A stretch of DNA of 42,144 nt from Aliiroseovarius sp. (GCF_030148435.1 NZ_JASBTN010000051.1:1-42144), one strand, 5' to 3'; shown: positions 26,270 through 35,195, numbered from the stretch's first letter. The notes: generated by a model from the sequence alone, not told the origin. A program made the numbers and translations.

Positions 26270-27535
26270 ATGGACCATTTCCTCTACCGCGACGGCATCC
26301 TGCATGCCGAGGATGTTTCGCTGACCGATATCGCTGCCCAGGTCGGCACGCCCTTCTATGTCTATTCGACCGCCACGCTGGAACGCCATTTCGGCCTGTT
26401 CACCGAGGCGCTGTCGGGCATGGAGCATCTGGTCTGTTTCGCGGTGAAGTCGAATTCCAACCTCGCCGTGCTGAAACTGCTGGGCGAGATGGGCGCGGGC
26501 ATGGATGTGGTATCCGGGGGCGAATACCGCCGCGCCATTGCCGCCGGTGTGCCCGGCGACCGCATCGTCTTTTCCGGGGTCGGCAAGACCCGTGAGGAAA
26601 TGCGCCTGGTGCTGAGCCAGGGCATTCGCCAGTTCAATCTGGAAAGCGAGCCCGAGATGCGCGCCCTGTCCGAAGTCGCGACAGAGATGGGCGTCACCGC
26701 CCCCGTCACCGTGCGCGTGAACCCGGATGTGGACGCCAGGACCCATGCCAAGATCGCCACCGGCAAGAGCGAGAACAAATTCGGCATCCCGATCTCCCGC
26801 GCCCGCGAGGTCTATGCCGAGATCGCCGCTCTGCCGGGGCTGGATGCGGTGGGTATCGACGTGCATATCGGCAGTCAGCTGACCGATCTGGAGCCCTTCC
26901 GTCAGGCCTATACCAAGGTGGCCGAGCTGACCCGCGAGCTGCGGGCCGACGGACATGACATCCGCCGCCTCGACCTTGGTGGCGGGCTTGGCATTCCCTA
27001 TGAACGCTCCAATGATGCGCCGCCGCTGCCGATCGAATACGGTCAGGTGATCCGCGAGACCGTGGGCGACCTGGGCTGCGAGATCGAGATCGAACCGGGC
27101 CGGCTCATTTCCGGCAATGCCGGCATCATGGTCACTGGTGTGATCTATGTGAAGGAAGGCGAGGGGCGCGATTTCCTCATTGTCGACAGTGCGATGAACG
27201 ATCTGGTCCGCCCGGCCATGTATGAGGCGCATCATGACATCGTGCCGGTGGTGGAACCCGAACCGGGCGTCGATCAGGCGCGTTATGACATTGTTGGCCC
27301 GATCTGCGAGACCGGCGATACTTTCGCCAAGGCGCGCGACATGGCCCCTCTGAAGGCGGGCGATCTGGTCGCCTTCCGTTCGGCGGGCGCCTACGGCGCG
27401 GTAATGGCGTCCGAGTACAACTCGCGCCCGCTGATCCCCGAAGTGCTGGTGATGGGGGATCAATTCGCTGTCATTCGCGAACGTCCCACCTATGAAGAAA
27501 TGCTGGAACGCGATACCATCCCCGCATGGTTGTAA
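26270..27535 (+). CDS. lysA: Diaminopimelate decarboxylase
   Basis: A 421-residue PLP enzyme of the alanine-racemase-like fold family that makes L-lysine from meso-diaminopimelate. The PLP lysine is K60 in CFAVKSNSNLAVL. HIGSQL, LDLGGGLGIPY, EPGRLISGNAG and the C-terminal VGPICETGDTF and GAYGAVMASEYNSRP are present. It is the last step of lysine synthesis. It is followed after 17 bases by the DUF4175 gene, so the two may be co-transcribed. Confidence 0.96.
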   Translation: MDHFLYRDGILHAEDVSLTDIAAQVGTPFYVYSTATLERHFGLFTEALSGMEHLVCFAVKSNSNLAVLKLLGEMGAGMDVVSGGEYRRAIAAGVPGDRIVFSGVGKTREEMRLVLSQGIRQFNLESEPEMRALSEVATEMGVTAPVTVRVNPDVDARTHAKIATGKSENKFGIPISRAREVYAEIAALPGLDAVGIDVHIGSQLTDLEPFRQAYTKVAELTRELRADGHDIRRLDLGGGLGIPYERSNDAPPLPIEYGQVIRETVGDLGCEIEIEPGRLISGNAGIMVTGVIYVKEGEGRDFLIVDSAMNDLVRPAMYEAHHDIVPVVEPEPGVDQARYDIVGPICETGDTFAKARDMAPLKAGDLVAFRSAGAYGAVMASEYNSRPLIPEVLVMGDQFAVIRERPTYEEMLERDTIPAWL

Positions 27536-27552
27536 TACCGTGATGGAGGCAC

Positions 27553-30072
27553 ATGTCGCGTCCCACCCTGCCAGCTGACGCCGCCCGGCGGCTCGCATGG
27601 CCCCTGCGTCTGACGGCGACAGGGATGGCGGTGGAGCGCCTGTGGCGCGCCTTCTGGCCGTTGGCCACGGTGCTTCTGGGTGCGCTGGCGCTGCTGGGTT
27701 CCGGGGCACTGAATGCGCTGATCCCCCCGTTCTGGGTCGCCATGGCCGCAGGAGCGGTCGCCCTTGCTGCCTTTGCCCGCGGAGTGCGCCGCTTTGCCTG
27801 GCCCACGCGGCCCGAGGTTCTGGCGCGGATCGACGCGGCCCTGCCGGGACAGCCCATCGCCGCCCTTCTGGATCAGCAGGCCATCGGCCGCGCGGATGCG
27901 GGCTCGCAGGCGATCTGGGCCGCCCATCAGGCCCGGATGGAAGCCCGCCTGTCCGGTGCGCGCGCGGTCGAACCGGACCTGCGTGTCGCGCGGGCCGATC
28001 CCTATGCCCTGCGCTTCGTCGTGCTCATTGCCGCGATCATGGTGGCCGGGTTCGGCTCGCTCTCGCGCGTCGTGGACGTCACCCTGCCCACCGGCCCCGC
28101 CGCCCAGGCCGCTCTCACGGCCAGTTGGGAGGGCTGGATCGAGCCGCCCGCCTATACCGGCAAGCCGAGCCTCTACCTGAACGATCAACCCGCCGGCCCG
28201 CTCGCGGTGCCAACAGGCAGCCGCGTCACCCTGCGGCTCTATGGCCAGCAAGGTGTTCTGGGCCTGACGCAGGACGTGGCCGAGGCCCCGATCGAGGCGG
28301 GGCTCCCCTTCGAAATCACCCGGAACGGCCAGATCGAAGTCACTGGCCCCGGCGGCCGCCGCTGGCGCATAACCGCGATTGGCGATGTTCCCCCGGCGGT
28401 GCGCCCCGGCGGCCCGATGGAACGCGCGCTGGACGGCACCATGAGCCAGGCCTTTGTCGCCACTGACGATTACGGCGTGGTGGCGGGGCGGGCCGAGTTT
28501 ACCCTGGACGCGGGCGCGCTTGACCGCCGCCACGGCCTTGCCGCCGACCCTGAACCCCGCGATCCCATCGTGGTCGATCTGCCGATGCCATTCCGCGGCG
28601 ACCGCGCCCTGATCGAAGAGGTGCTGCACGAGAATTTCATGCAACACCCCTGGGCCGAGATGCCGGTCACAATGCAGCTCATTGTCGAGGATGCCGCCGG
28701 GCAGGTGGCGCAGTCGCAGGTGCATGAGATCCTTCTGCCCGGCCGCCGCTTCCTGACCCCGCTGGCGCAGGTGCTGATCGAACAGCGCCGCGACCTGCTC
28801 TGGACCCGTGCCAACGGGCCCCGCGTGGCCCAGGTGCTGCGTGCCGTCGCCCATAACGCGGATGAGGACCTGTTTCCCGGCGCAGGCCCCTACCTGAAGC
28901 TGGGCCTGGCGATCCGTGAGCTTGAATCGGCGCTGGCGCCTGAACTGACCGGCGAGGCCCGCGACCGCATGGCCCGGGTGCTCTGGGACATGGCCGTGGC
29001 GATCGAGGAGGGCAGCCTGGGCGACGCGCTGGCCCGCCTTCAGCGCGCGCAGGAGCGACTGGCCGAGGCCATGCGACAGGGCGCGTCGCCCGAGGAGCTG
29101 GCCGAGCTGATGGACGAGCTGCGCGAAGCGATGCGCGACTATATGAACCAATTGGCCCAGCAGGCGCCCCAGGGCGAACAGCCGCCGATGGGCGACAACA
29201 TGATGACGATGACGCCGCAGGATCTGGCCGACATGATGGCCGAGATCGAGGAACTGATGCGCCAGGGCCGCATGGACGAGGCAATGGCCGCGCTGGAGAT
29301 GCTGCGCCAGCTGATGGAGAACATGCAGGCCACACAGGGCCAGCCCGGCCAGGGGCAAAGCCCCGGCGAACAGGCGATGCAGGGGTTGCAGGAAACGCTA
29401 CGCGACCAGCAGGGCCTGTCGGACGAGGCCTTCCGCGACCTGCAGGAACAGGGTGGCGCGTCCTCTTCGGCCGGGGAAAGCAGCGACAACGAGGGCCGCG
29501 ATGGGGGCCAGGGCCGCGGCCAGGCTCACAGCGGTGAAGGCGGCGAGGGCGAAGGCTCGGATGGCGAGGATGGCCAGCAGGGCGATCTGGCGGGACGGCA
29601 GGGTCAGCTGCGCGATCAACTGGAGGCGCAAAGACGCGGCCTGCCCGGCGCGGGCACCGAGGAAGGCCAGGCGGCGCGCGACGCTCTGGGCCGTGCCGGG
29701 GACGCCATGGACGGCGCCGAAGAGGCGCTGCGCGAGGGGGAATTCAACGAGGCGCTGGACCGCCAGGCCGAGGCAATGGAGGCGATGCGTGAAGGCATGC
29801 GCAACCTTGAAGATGCCATGCGCCGGGAGCAGGCGGCCCGCCAGGGTCAGCAGGGCACGGCGGCCGGCGAACCGGGCGCACGGCGCAATGACCCTCTGGG
29901 CCGCGAGGCCGGCGCGGGCGGCATGACCGCCGACCAGGGTCCGCTTGCTGACGGCGAAGACGTTTACCGCCGTGCCCAGGAGCTGATGGAAGACATCCGC
30001 CGCCGCAGTGGCGAAGGGGACCGCCCGGAGCTCGAACTGGACTACCTGAAACGCCTGCTGGATCAGTTCTGA
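27553..30072 (+). CDS. DUF4175 / TIGR02302 family membrane protein
   Basis: An 839-residue protein. Two or three hydrophobic helices lie in the N-terminal 190 residues (LWRAFWPLATVLLGALALLGSGALNAL, AMAAGAVALAAFARG, ALRFVVLIAAIMVAGFGSL). A large extracytoplasmic-looking central part (about 200-430) has beta-rich segments. The C-terminal half is helical and rich in Gln, Glu, Met and Gly (residues 460-830), with repeated ALxRLQRAQERLAEAMRQG-type heptads and a low-complexity Gly/Gln/Ser stretch around 600-720. This is the DUF4175/TIGR02302 architecture, common beside lysA in alphaproteobacteria. Function is unknown; a coiled-coil envelope scaffold is plausible inference. Confidence 0.85.
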   Translation: MSRPTLPADAARRLAWPLRLTATGMAVERLWRAFWPLATVLLGALALLGSGALNALIPPFWVAMAAGAVALAAFARGVRRFAWPTRPEVLARIDAALPGQPIAALLDQQAIGRADAGSQAIWAAHQARMEARLSGARAVEPDLRVARADPYALRFVVLIAAIMVAGFGSLSRVVDVTLPTGPAAQAALTASWEGWIEPPAYTGKPSLYLNDQPAGPLAVPTGSRVTLRLYGQQGVLGLTQDVAEAPIEAGLPFEITRNGQIEVTGPGGRRWRITAIGDVPPAVRPGGPMERALDGTMSQAFVATDDYGVVAGRAEFTLDAGALDRRHGLAADPEPRDPIVVDLPMPFRGDRALIEEVLHENFMQHPWAEMPVTMQLIVEDAAGQVAQSQVHEILLPGRRFLTPLAQVLIEQRRDLLWTRANGPRVAQVLRAVAHNADEDLFPGAGPYLKLGLAIRELESALAPELTGEARDRMARVLWDMAVAIEEGSLGDALARLQRAQERLAEAMRQGASPEELAELMDELREAMRDYMNQLAQQAPQGEQPPMGDNMMTMTPQDLADMMAEIEELMRQGRMDEAMAALEMLRQLMENMQATQGQPGQGQSPGEQAMQGLQETLRDQQGLSDEAFRDLQEQGGASSSAGESSDNEGRDGGQGRGQAHSGEGGEGEGSDGEDGQQGDLAGRQGQLRDQLEAQRRGLPGAGTEEGQAARDALGRAGDAMDGAEEALREGEFNEALDRQAEAMEAMREGMRNLEDAMRREQAARQGQQGTAAGEPGARRNDPLGREAGAGGMTADQGPLADGEDVYRRAQELMEDIRRRSGEGDRPELELDYLKRLLDQF

Positions 30073-30123
30073 CCGTGGTCGGACAGGGCGGATTCTCCCA
30101 CCAAAGGCGATGCAGAATTCTTG

Positions 30124-30154
30124 AAAAAACCCGCGCGGCGGCAGCCGGGCGGGT
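30124..30154 (-). terminator. Terminator of the zinc-ribbon gene (minus strand)
   Basis: ACCCGCGCGGC (30129-30139) and GCCGGGCGGGT (30144-30154) pair with one mismatch. On the minus strand this stem is followed by six T residues (30129-30124), so it terminates the reverse transcript 25 bases after the zinc-ribbon stop. It also lies at the end of the DUF4175 gene. Confidence 0.8.
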
Positions 30155-30178
30155 CAATTCGCCTGGTCGTACCGGGGC

Positions 30179-31030
30179 TTAGCTCTCACCCGGGCCCTGC
30201 ATCTTGTCGATCGCGCCCTGCAGCAACGTGTCCAGCGCCGCGCGCGCCTGGTCGATCAGGGCGACATAGGCTTCAAGGTAGGGGCCGGATCCCGGCACCG
30301 TCTCGGCCAGTTTCGGCGCGTAGACATAGAGCAGCGCAATGATGGCGGCCAGCAGCAGCATCATCAAAAAGCCGCGTCGGAACCCACCCCGTCTGGCCGG
30401 GGCAACGGTGGCGTCCGGCGGCAGGTTGCCCGGATCGACATCGTCGCCATCCAGGCTCGAGCTGATTTCTTCGATATCCGGCAGAAGATCGCGCCGCGCG
30501 CCGCTGTCCTCATCCGCCTCGTCAGGCATCTCGTCAAGCCCGCGCAGGCGGGCCATGCGTTCCTGCACGGTGCGGCGGCGGGCCTCTTCCGGGTCGATCT
30601 CGTCCAGCCCCAGCTCCGGCTGGCTTTCCAGCTGCCCATGATCGTGGGCGCGCTGTTCCATCTCGAATTCGGCTTCCTGTCGCAGGATGTCGCGCACCCC
30701 GTCGTCCAGCCCTTGCGGGGACGGGGCGGGGCGCAGCTCCGGCTCCGTTTCAGGTTCCGGTTCTGACACCGGTTCGAAGTCCGGTTCCGGCACGGGGTCA
30801 GGAGCGCTGTCCGGGTCCGGTTCCGGGGTCTGCTCGGCGACCGTTTGAGCCTCGGGCTCGGCCTCAGGCAGCGGCGTCCCCAGCTCCTCAGCCAGTTCCG
30901 CGTCCTGATCGGGATGCCTCTGGAACCAGCCAAAGCCGCAGTTCGAACATTGCACATCGCGCCCGGTTTCGGGAATAACCCGGTCGTCAACTTCGTACTG
31001 TGCCCCGCAATTCGGGCAAACAAGTCGCAT
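30179..31030 (-). CDS. Zinc-ribbon membrane protein with acidic repeat region
   Basis: A 283-residue protein. The start ATG at 31030 puts an MJ0042-type zinc ribbon at the very N-terminus (C5-x2-C8 and C28-x2-C31 in VCPNCGAQYEVDDRVIPETGRDVQCSNCG pattern). Residues about 50-115 are an acidic, proline-rich repeat of EPE/DPD/PEPD units, followed by a charged linker, a transmembrane helix near 225-250 (GFLMMLLLAAIIALLYVYAP) and a periplasmic amphipathic tail. It is divergent from ftsE. Similar zf-ribbon proteins are common in alphaproteobacteria, but I do not know a defined function. The long upstream extension of the open frame is ignored because the zinc ribbon begins at this Met. Confidence 0.8.
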   Translation of the reverse strand: MRLVCPNCGAQYEVDDRVIPETGRDVQCSNCGFGWFQRHPDQDAELAEELGTPLPEAEPEAQTVAEQTPEPDPDSAPDPVPEPDFEPVSEPEPETEPELRPAPSPQGLDDGVRDILRQEAEFEMEQRAHDHGQLESQPELGLDEIDPEEARRRTVQERMARLRGLDEMPDEADEDSGARRDLLPDIEEISSSLDGDDVDPGNLPPDATVAPARRGGFRRGFLMMLLLAAIIALLYVYAPKLAETVPGSGPYLEAYVALIDQARAALDTLLQGAIDKMQGPGES

Positions 31031-31059
31031 CTCTGCCCCCGTTTCGTTGCCTGTGTGGC

Positions 31060-31156
31060 TTGCCTCACCAATATTTTGTCCCGAGTATGAGGTCAAACAG
31101 GTGGAAAATCAAACCTTTGCAATGGGTGCATTGAAACAGGAGGTAAGGTGAGGCAA
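31060..31156. promoter_or_regulatory. Inverted repeat in the zinc-ribbon/ftsE divergent region
   Basis: TTGCCTCACC (31060-31069) is the exact reverse complement of GGTGAGGCAA (31147-31156), 77 bases apart. The right arm overlaps the start of the ftsE upstream ORF. It could be paired operator sites of a divergent control region. Inference only. Confidence 0.35.
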
Positions 31157-31204
31157 AACGGTCCCAAGACCGTCCGAAAACTCCGCGACCGAGGCCCAAT
31201 TTGA
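31148..31204 (+). CDS. Possible 18-residue leader ORF overlapping the ftsE start
   Basis: GTG at 31148 is preceded by a perfect AGGAGG (31138-31143) with 4 bases between, and encodes MRQNGPKTVRKLRDRGPI before TGA at 31202-31204, which overlaps the TTG start of ftsE as TTGA. A 6-base hairpin with a CCAA loop (ACGGTC 31158-31163, GACCGT 31168-31173) lies inside it. The junction resembles the ATGA/GTGA couplings elsewhere in this window. The ftsE ribosome-binding site (GAGG at 31191-31194) also lies inside it. Translation is unproven. Confidence 0.4.
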   Translation: MRQNGPKTVRKLRDRGPI

Positions 31205-31872
31205 TCGAGCTTGACGATGTTTCCTACGGCTATGGCAGCGGCACGCTTCTGACCGGGCTGTCGCTGACCCTGGCGCCGGGGTCGTTCCATTTCCTGACCG
31301 GACCGAGCGGTGCGGGCAAGACCACGCTGATGAAACTCTGCTATGGCGAACTGATTGCCACCCACGGTGCGGTGCGCCTGTTCGGCCAGGATGCGGGCGC
31401 CATGACACGCGACGATGTGGCGATGATCCGCCGGCGGGTGGGGGTGGTGCATCAGGATTGTCAGTTTCTCGACCACATGAGCCTGGCCGAAAACGTGGCG
31501 CTGCCGCTCACCGTATCCGGACGGGCCGTGGACACGGGAGAGCTGTCGGAACTTCTGAAATGGGTCGGGCTCGACGCGCAGGCAGGCGCCCATCCGCCCG
31601 AGCTGTCCGGCGGCGAACGTCAGCGCGCGGCCCTTGCCCGCGCCGTCATCATGTCGCCCGAGGTGATCCTGGCCGACGAACCCACCGGCAATGTGGACTG
31701 GGAGATGTCGCTGCGCCTTCTGACCCTGCTGGTCGAGCTGAACCGGATGGGCAAGACGGTGCTGATCGCCACCCATGACATGCATCTGATCCGCTCGGCC
31801 AAGGCGCAGGTGCAGGCACGTGTGCTGCGCATTTCCAATCAACGGCTGCATTCGGCGGGGGCGGATCTGTGA
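31201..31872 (+). CDS. ftsE: Cell division ATP-binding protein FtsE
   Basis: A 223-residue ABC ATPase. Walker A is GPSGAGKTT, the ABC signature LSGGERQR, Walker B VILADEP and the H-loop THD. FtsE works with FtsX at the septum to activate murein hydrolases through EnvC-type adaptors. The TTG start at 31201 has GAGG at 31191-31194. It overlaps ftsX by GTGA. The upstream ORF and the hairpin in its leader suggest post-transcriptional control. Confidence 0.95.
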   Translation: MIELDDVSYGYGSGTLLTGLSLTLAPGSFHFLTGPSGAGKTTLMKLCYGELIATHGAVRLFGQDAGAMTRDDVAMIRRRVGVVHQDCQFLDHMSLAENVALPLTVSGRAVDTGELSELLKWVGLDAQAGAHPPELSGGERQRAALARAVIMSPEVILADEPTGNVDWEMSLRLLTLLVELNRMGKTVLIATHDMHLIRSAKAQVQARVLRISNQRLHSAGADL

Positions 31873-32774
31873 AGACAATGCTGTCGAAAACCCTGCATTT
31901 CCTCGGCGGTGACGCCCAGGCTGACCGTGTGGTGCCACCCACGGGTTTCACCGCCCGCCTGACCGTCTTTGCGGCCGCGGCCATGGCCTTCCTGACCGTC
32001 TTTGCGCTTGCCCTGTCGCTCGCCACCGGGCGTCTGGCCGATCGCTGGGGGGCGGAGCTGGGCAAGAGCTCGACCATTCGCGTGTCGGCCCCCGAAGAGC
32101 AGCTCGACGCACAGGTCCTCGCGGTGATGGAGGTGCTGGTCACGACTCCCGGCGTGAAGGACGCCCGCCCGCTGTCGGACGAGGAACAGGCCGCCTTGCT
32201 CGAACCCTGGTTCGGCCCGGACCTGCCGTTCGACACCCTGCCGATCCCGCGCCTGATCGAGGTGATCGAAGACGCCGAGGGCTACGATGCCGACGGCCTG
32301 CGCGCACGTCTTGCAGGCGAGGCGCCGGGCGCGGTGCTGGATGACCACGCACGCTGGCGCGAACCGCTGGTGAACGCGGCCAGACGCCTGCGCGCCCTGG
32401 GCCTGCTGTCGATCCTGCTGATTGCCGCGACCACCGGCGTGATGATCACCCTTGCCGCCTCCGCCGCGCTCAACGCCAATGCCCAGGTCATCCGCGTGCT
32501 GCGCCTTGTCGGCGCCCGCGACGCCTATATCGCCCGCGCCTTCGTGCGTCGCTATACGCTGCGGGCCCTGGCCGGTGCCGGCGTCGGCACGCTTCTGGGC
32601 ATGGGCGCGGTGGCCGCTCTCCCCGCGGCGGATGCGGCGGGCGGCTTCCTGACCGGGCTTGGCTTCCGGGGGCTGCACTGGCTCTGGCCGCTGACCATCC
32701 CGCCACTCGCCGCCGTGGTCGCCTTTGCCGCCACCCGCAATGCCGCCATCACCACCTTGAAGGAGCGCAGCTGA
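31869..32774 (+). CDS. ftsX: Cell division permease-like protein FtsX
   Basis: A 301-residue membrane partner of FtsE. Four membrane helices are visible (near residues 34-54, 180-200, 230-250 and 270-292), with the periplasmic loop (about 60-165) that recruits murein hydrolase activators. The GTG start overlaps ftsE. The gene shares its last base with the first base of the next gene (TGATG), so translational coupling continues down the run. Confidence 0.92.
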   Translation: MKTMLSKTLHFLGGDAQADRVVPPTGFTARLTVFAAAAMAFLTVFALALSLATGRLADRWGAELGKSSTIRVSAPEEQLDAQVLAVMEVLVTTPGVKDARPLSDEEQAALLEPWFGPDLPFDTLPIPRLIEVIEDAEGYDADGLRARLAGEAPGAVLDDHARWREPLVNAARRLRALGLLSILLIAATTGVMITLAASAALNANAQVIRVLRLVGARDAYIARAFVRRYTLRALAGAGVGTLLGMGAVAALPAADAAGGFLTGLGFRGLHWLWPLTIPPLAAVVAFAATRNAAITTLKERS

Positions 32775-33514
32775 TGCGAACCACCGTGCAATGGGTCCGG
32801 TCCCTGGCCTTCAATTTCCAGATGTATCTGGCCATGGCACTGATGGCCCTGGCCTTCGCCCCCCTCACTTTCATAAGCCGCCGCTGGGTTTTCAGGGCCG
32901 TGCACAGCTACTGTAACTGGGTGCGCTGGACCGCGGGCTGGATGGTCGGGCTCAAGTCGGAAATTCGTGGCGAGGTGCCCGATTTCGAAGCCATCGTCGC
33001 CTCGAAACACCAGAGCTTCTTTGACATCATCATTATCGTCAGCGCCGTGCCCGAGCCGAAATTCATCATGAAGAAGGAAATCCTCTGGACCCCCTTCGTC
33101 GGCTTCTATGGCAAACGGCTGGGCTGCATCCCGGTGGATCGCGGCAAGCGTGGCCAGGCGATCAAGAAGATGGTCGCGGATGTGAAATCCGGGGCCTCCG
33201 CCTTTGGCCAGCTGATCATCTTTCCCCAGGGCACCCGGGTCGCGGCCGGGGCGCAGAAGAAGTACAAGATCGGCGCCGGTGTGCTCTACACCGAAACCGA
33301 CCGCCCCTGCGTGCCCGCCGCCACCAATGTGGGCGTGTTCTGGAAGCGCCACGGCGTCATGCGCCACCCCGGCCTTGCGGTTGTTGAGTTCCTGCCCGCC
33401 ATCGAACCCGGACTTGGGCTCGACGCCTTCATGGCCGAAATGGAAGAGGCGGTAGAAACGAATTCCAACCGTCTGATGCAGGAGGCCGGCCTTGAACTAC
33501 CTGAAAACACCTGA
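32774..33514 (+). CDS. plsC: 1-acyl-sn-glycerol-3-phosphate acyltransferase (PlsC family)
   Basis: A 246-residue inner-membrane acyltransferase. An N-terminal hydrophobic helix (LAMALMALAFAPLTFISRRW) is followed by the acyltransferase motif KHQSFFD (H-x4-D) and motif III LIIFPQGTR, with Gln in place of the common Glu (FPEGTR), a variant common in alphaproteobacteria. GCIPVDRGKRG and VPAATNVGVFW complete the family. The role is the second acylation in phosphatidic acid synthesis. Substrate specificity cannot be read. It shares its first base with the end of ftsX and overlaps the next gene by 23 bases. Confidence 0.9.
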   Translation: MRTTVQWVRSLAFNFQMYLAMALMALAFAPLTFISRRWVFRAVHSYCNWVRWTAGWMVGLKSEIRGEVPDFEAIVASKHQSFFDIIIIVSAVPEPKFIMKKEILWTPFVGFYGKRLGCIPVDRGKRGQAIKKMVADVKSGASAFGQLIIFPQGTRVAAGAQKKYKIGAGVLYTETDRPCVPAATNVGVFWKRHGVMRHPGLAVVEFLPAIEPGLGLDAFMAEMEEAVETNSNRLMQEAGLELPENT

Positions 33515-34094
33515 CGCGCTCGAAGCGCTCTACGGCTCCCCGGGCGAGGCGAGCCTGGCCAAGGTGGTCGGGCGCCTGACACCCTGCACCCGTCGCTGGA
33601 TCATGGCCAGCCGCTTCTGCATCCTCTCGACGGTGGGGCCCGAGGGCACCGACGCCAGCCCGCGCGGCGACGATGGCCCGGTGGTGCTGGAGCTCGACGA
33701 CAAACACCTTGCGCTGCCCGACTGGCGCGGCAACAATCGCATCGACAGCCTGCGCAATATTCTCCGCGACCCGCGTGTCTCGCTCATGTTCATGGTGCCG
33801 GGATCGAACAACGTGATGCGCCTGAACGGGCAAGCCCGGCTGACCGACGACGCAGACCTGCGCGCCCGCTTCGCGCGCAACGGAAACCAGCCCCGTACCG
33901 TGATCGTGATCCGGATCGACGAAATTTACAGCCAATGCGCCCGCGCGGTCATGCGTGCCGACCTCTGGTCCCGCGACGATGCGGACGGCCTGCCCAGCGT
34001 CGGAGACATGCTGCACGAGGCCACTTCGGGGGAATTCGACGGCAAGGCCTACGATGCGGACTGGCCCGCCCGCGCGGCCAAATCCATGTGGTAG
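33492..34094 (+). CDS. Pyridoxamine 5'-phosphate oxidase-like FMN-binding protein
   Basis: A 200-residue split-barrel flavin-binding protein of the PPOX_FMN (DR2398-type) family. The start is TTG at 33492 with AGGAGGCC upstream, inside the end of the plsC gene. Barrel blocks are SRFCILSTVGPEGTDASPRGDDGPVVLELDDKHLALPDWRGNNRIDSLRNIL and VSLMFMVPGSNNVMRLNGQARLT, and the ending is PSVGDMLHEATSGEFDGKAYDADW. Likely an oxidoreductase or flavin-handling protein; the substrate is unknown. The stop is TAG. It converges with accA. Confidence 0.85.
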   Translation: MNYLKTPDALEALYGSPGEASLAKVVGRLTPCTRRWIMASRFCILSTVGPEGTDASPRGDDGPVVLELDDKHLALPDWRGNNRIDSLRNILRDPRVSLMFMVPGSNNVMRLNGQARLTDDADLRARFARNGNQPRTVIVIRIDEIYSQCARAVMRADLWSRDDADGLPSVGDMLHEATSGEFDGKAYDADWPARAAKSMW

Positions 34095-34119
34095 ACCGCA
34101 CAAGCGTCAGGTCCACCCT

Positions 34120-34166
34120 CTTTATCTTGCTGAAAATATCCTGGGGAGTCCCGGGGAACCCGGGAC
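34120..34166 (-). repeat. Dispersed intergenic repeat, copy C (reverse orientation)
   Basis: The core reads on the minus strand from 34141 to 34120 (GGATATTTTC...AAGATAAAG) and is accompanied by the stem-loop GTCCCGG-GGAA-CCCGGGAC (34148-34166). It lies between the convergent FMN-protein and accA genes, so it may also act as a bidirectional transcription barrier. Confidence 0.65.
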
Positions 34167-34229
34167 GGGGCAACGCCCCACTCCGAGGCGCAGCCGAGGC
34201 AACAGGCGCGGCGCAGCCGCACCTTCTGG

Positions 34230-35195
34230 TTACGCGGCCAGACCTTTGGAGCCCATCTTCAGAAACTTCTCGCGCCGCGCCTTCAGCAGGGCGTCGCCCT
34301 TGGCCTGTTTCATCAGCGCCTTCAGCTCGACCTCCAGCGCGCGGCCCACGGCGGCGATGGTCTCGTCCCGGCCCCGTTGCGCGCCGCCTACGGGTTCGGT
34401 GATGATCCGGTCGATCACGCCCAGCTCCTTCAGGTCCTGCGCGGTCAGGCGCAGCGCCTCGGCGGCTTCACGCATCTTTTCCGCGTCCTTCCACAGAATC
34501 GAGGCGCACCCCTCCGGGCTGATTACCGAATAAATCGAATGCTCCAGCATCATCACCGTGTTTGCGGTCGCCAGCGCCACGGCGCCGCCCGAGCCACCCT
34601 CGCCGATGATCACCGAGACCACCGGGCTCTTCACGTTCAGGCTGCGTTCGGTCGCCCGCGCAATCGCCTCGGACTGGCCACGTTCCTCGGCGCCCTTGCC
34701 GGGATAGGCGCCGGGCGTGTCGACCAGCGCCACGATCGGCAGGCCGAAACGGTCGGCCAGGTCCATCAGGCGAATGGCTTTACGATAGCCTTCCGGGCGT
34801 GCCATGCCGAAATTGCGTTCGATGCGCGACTTGGTGTCATGGCCCTTCTCCTGGCCCATCACCACCACAGGTATGTCACCGATCCGGGCCAGGCCGCCCA
34901 TCACCGCATGGTCATCGGCAAAGTTCCTGTCACCCGCCAGCGGGGTGTATTCGTCGAACAGTGCCTCGATATAATCGCGGCAATGCGGCCGGTCCGGGTG
35001 GCGCGCGACCTGGCATTTGCGCCAGGCGGTCATGTCCGTGTAGAGCTCGGACAGCAGCGTCTCGGCCTTCTTGTCCAGCGCCGAGGCCTCCGCCTCCACG
35101 TCCATTTCCTCGTTCGCCCGGGCAAGGGCGCGCAGCTCCTCCGCCTTGCCTTCGATCTCGGCCAGGGGTTTTTCGAACTCGAGGTAGTTGGTCAT
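34230..35195 (-). CDS. accA: Acetyl-CoA carboxylase carboxyltransferase subunit alpha
   Basis: A 321-residue subunit that, with AccD, transfers the carboxyl group from biotin to acetyl-CoA at the start of fatty-acid synthesis. The start at 35195 ([25 protein letters not shown]) has GGAG 6 bases upstream. An N-terminal helical arm (residues 5-60) leads to the crotonase-type core with [64 protein letters not shown] and [13 protein letters not shown]. Length is normal. Confidence 0.96.
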   Translation of the reverse strand: MTNYLEFEKPLAEIEGKAEELRALARANEEMDVEAEASALDKKAETLLSELYTDMTAWRKCQVARHPDRPHCRDYIEALFDEYTPLAGDRNFADDHAVMGGLARIGDIPVVVMGQEKGHDTKSRIERNFGMARPEGYRKAIRLMDLADRFGLPIVALVDTPGAYPGKGAEERGQSEAIARATERSLNVKSPVVSVIIGEGGSGGAVALATANTVMMLEHSIYSVISPEGCASILWKDAEKMREAAEALRLTAQDLKELGVIDRIITEPVGGAQRGRDETIAAVGRALEVELKALMKQAKGDALLKARREKFLKMGSKGLAA

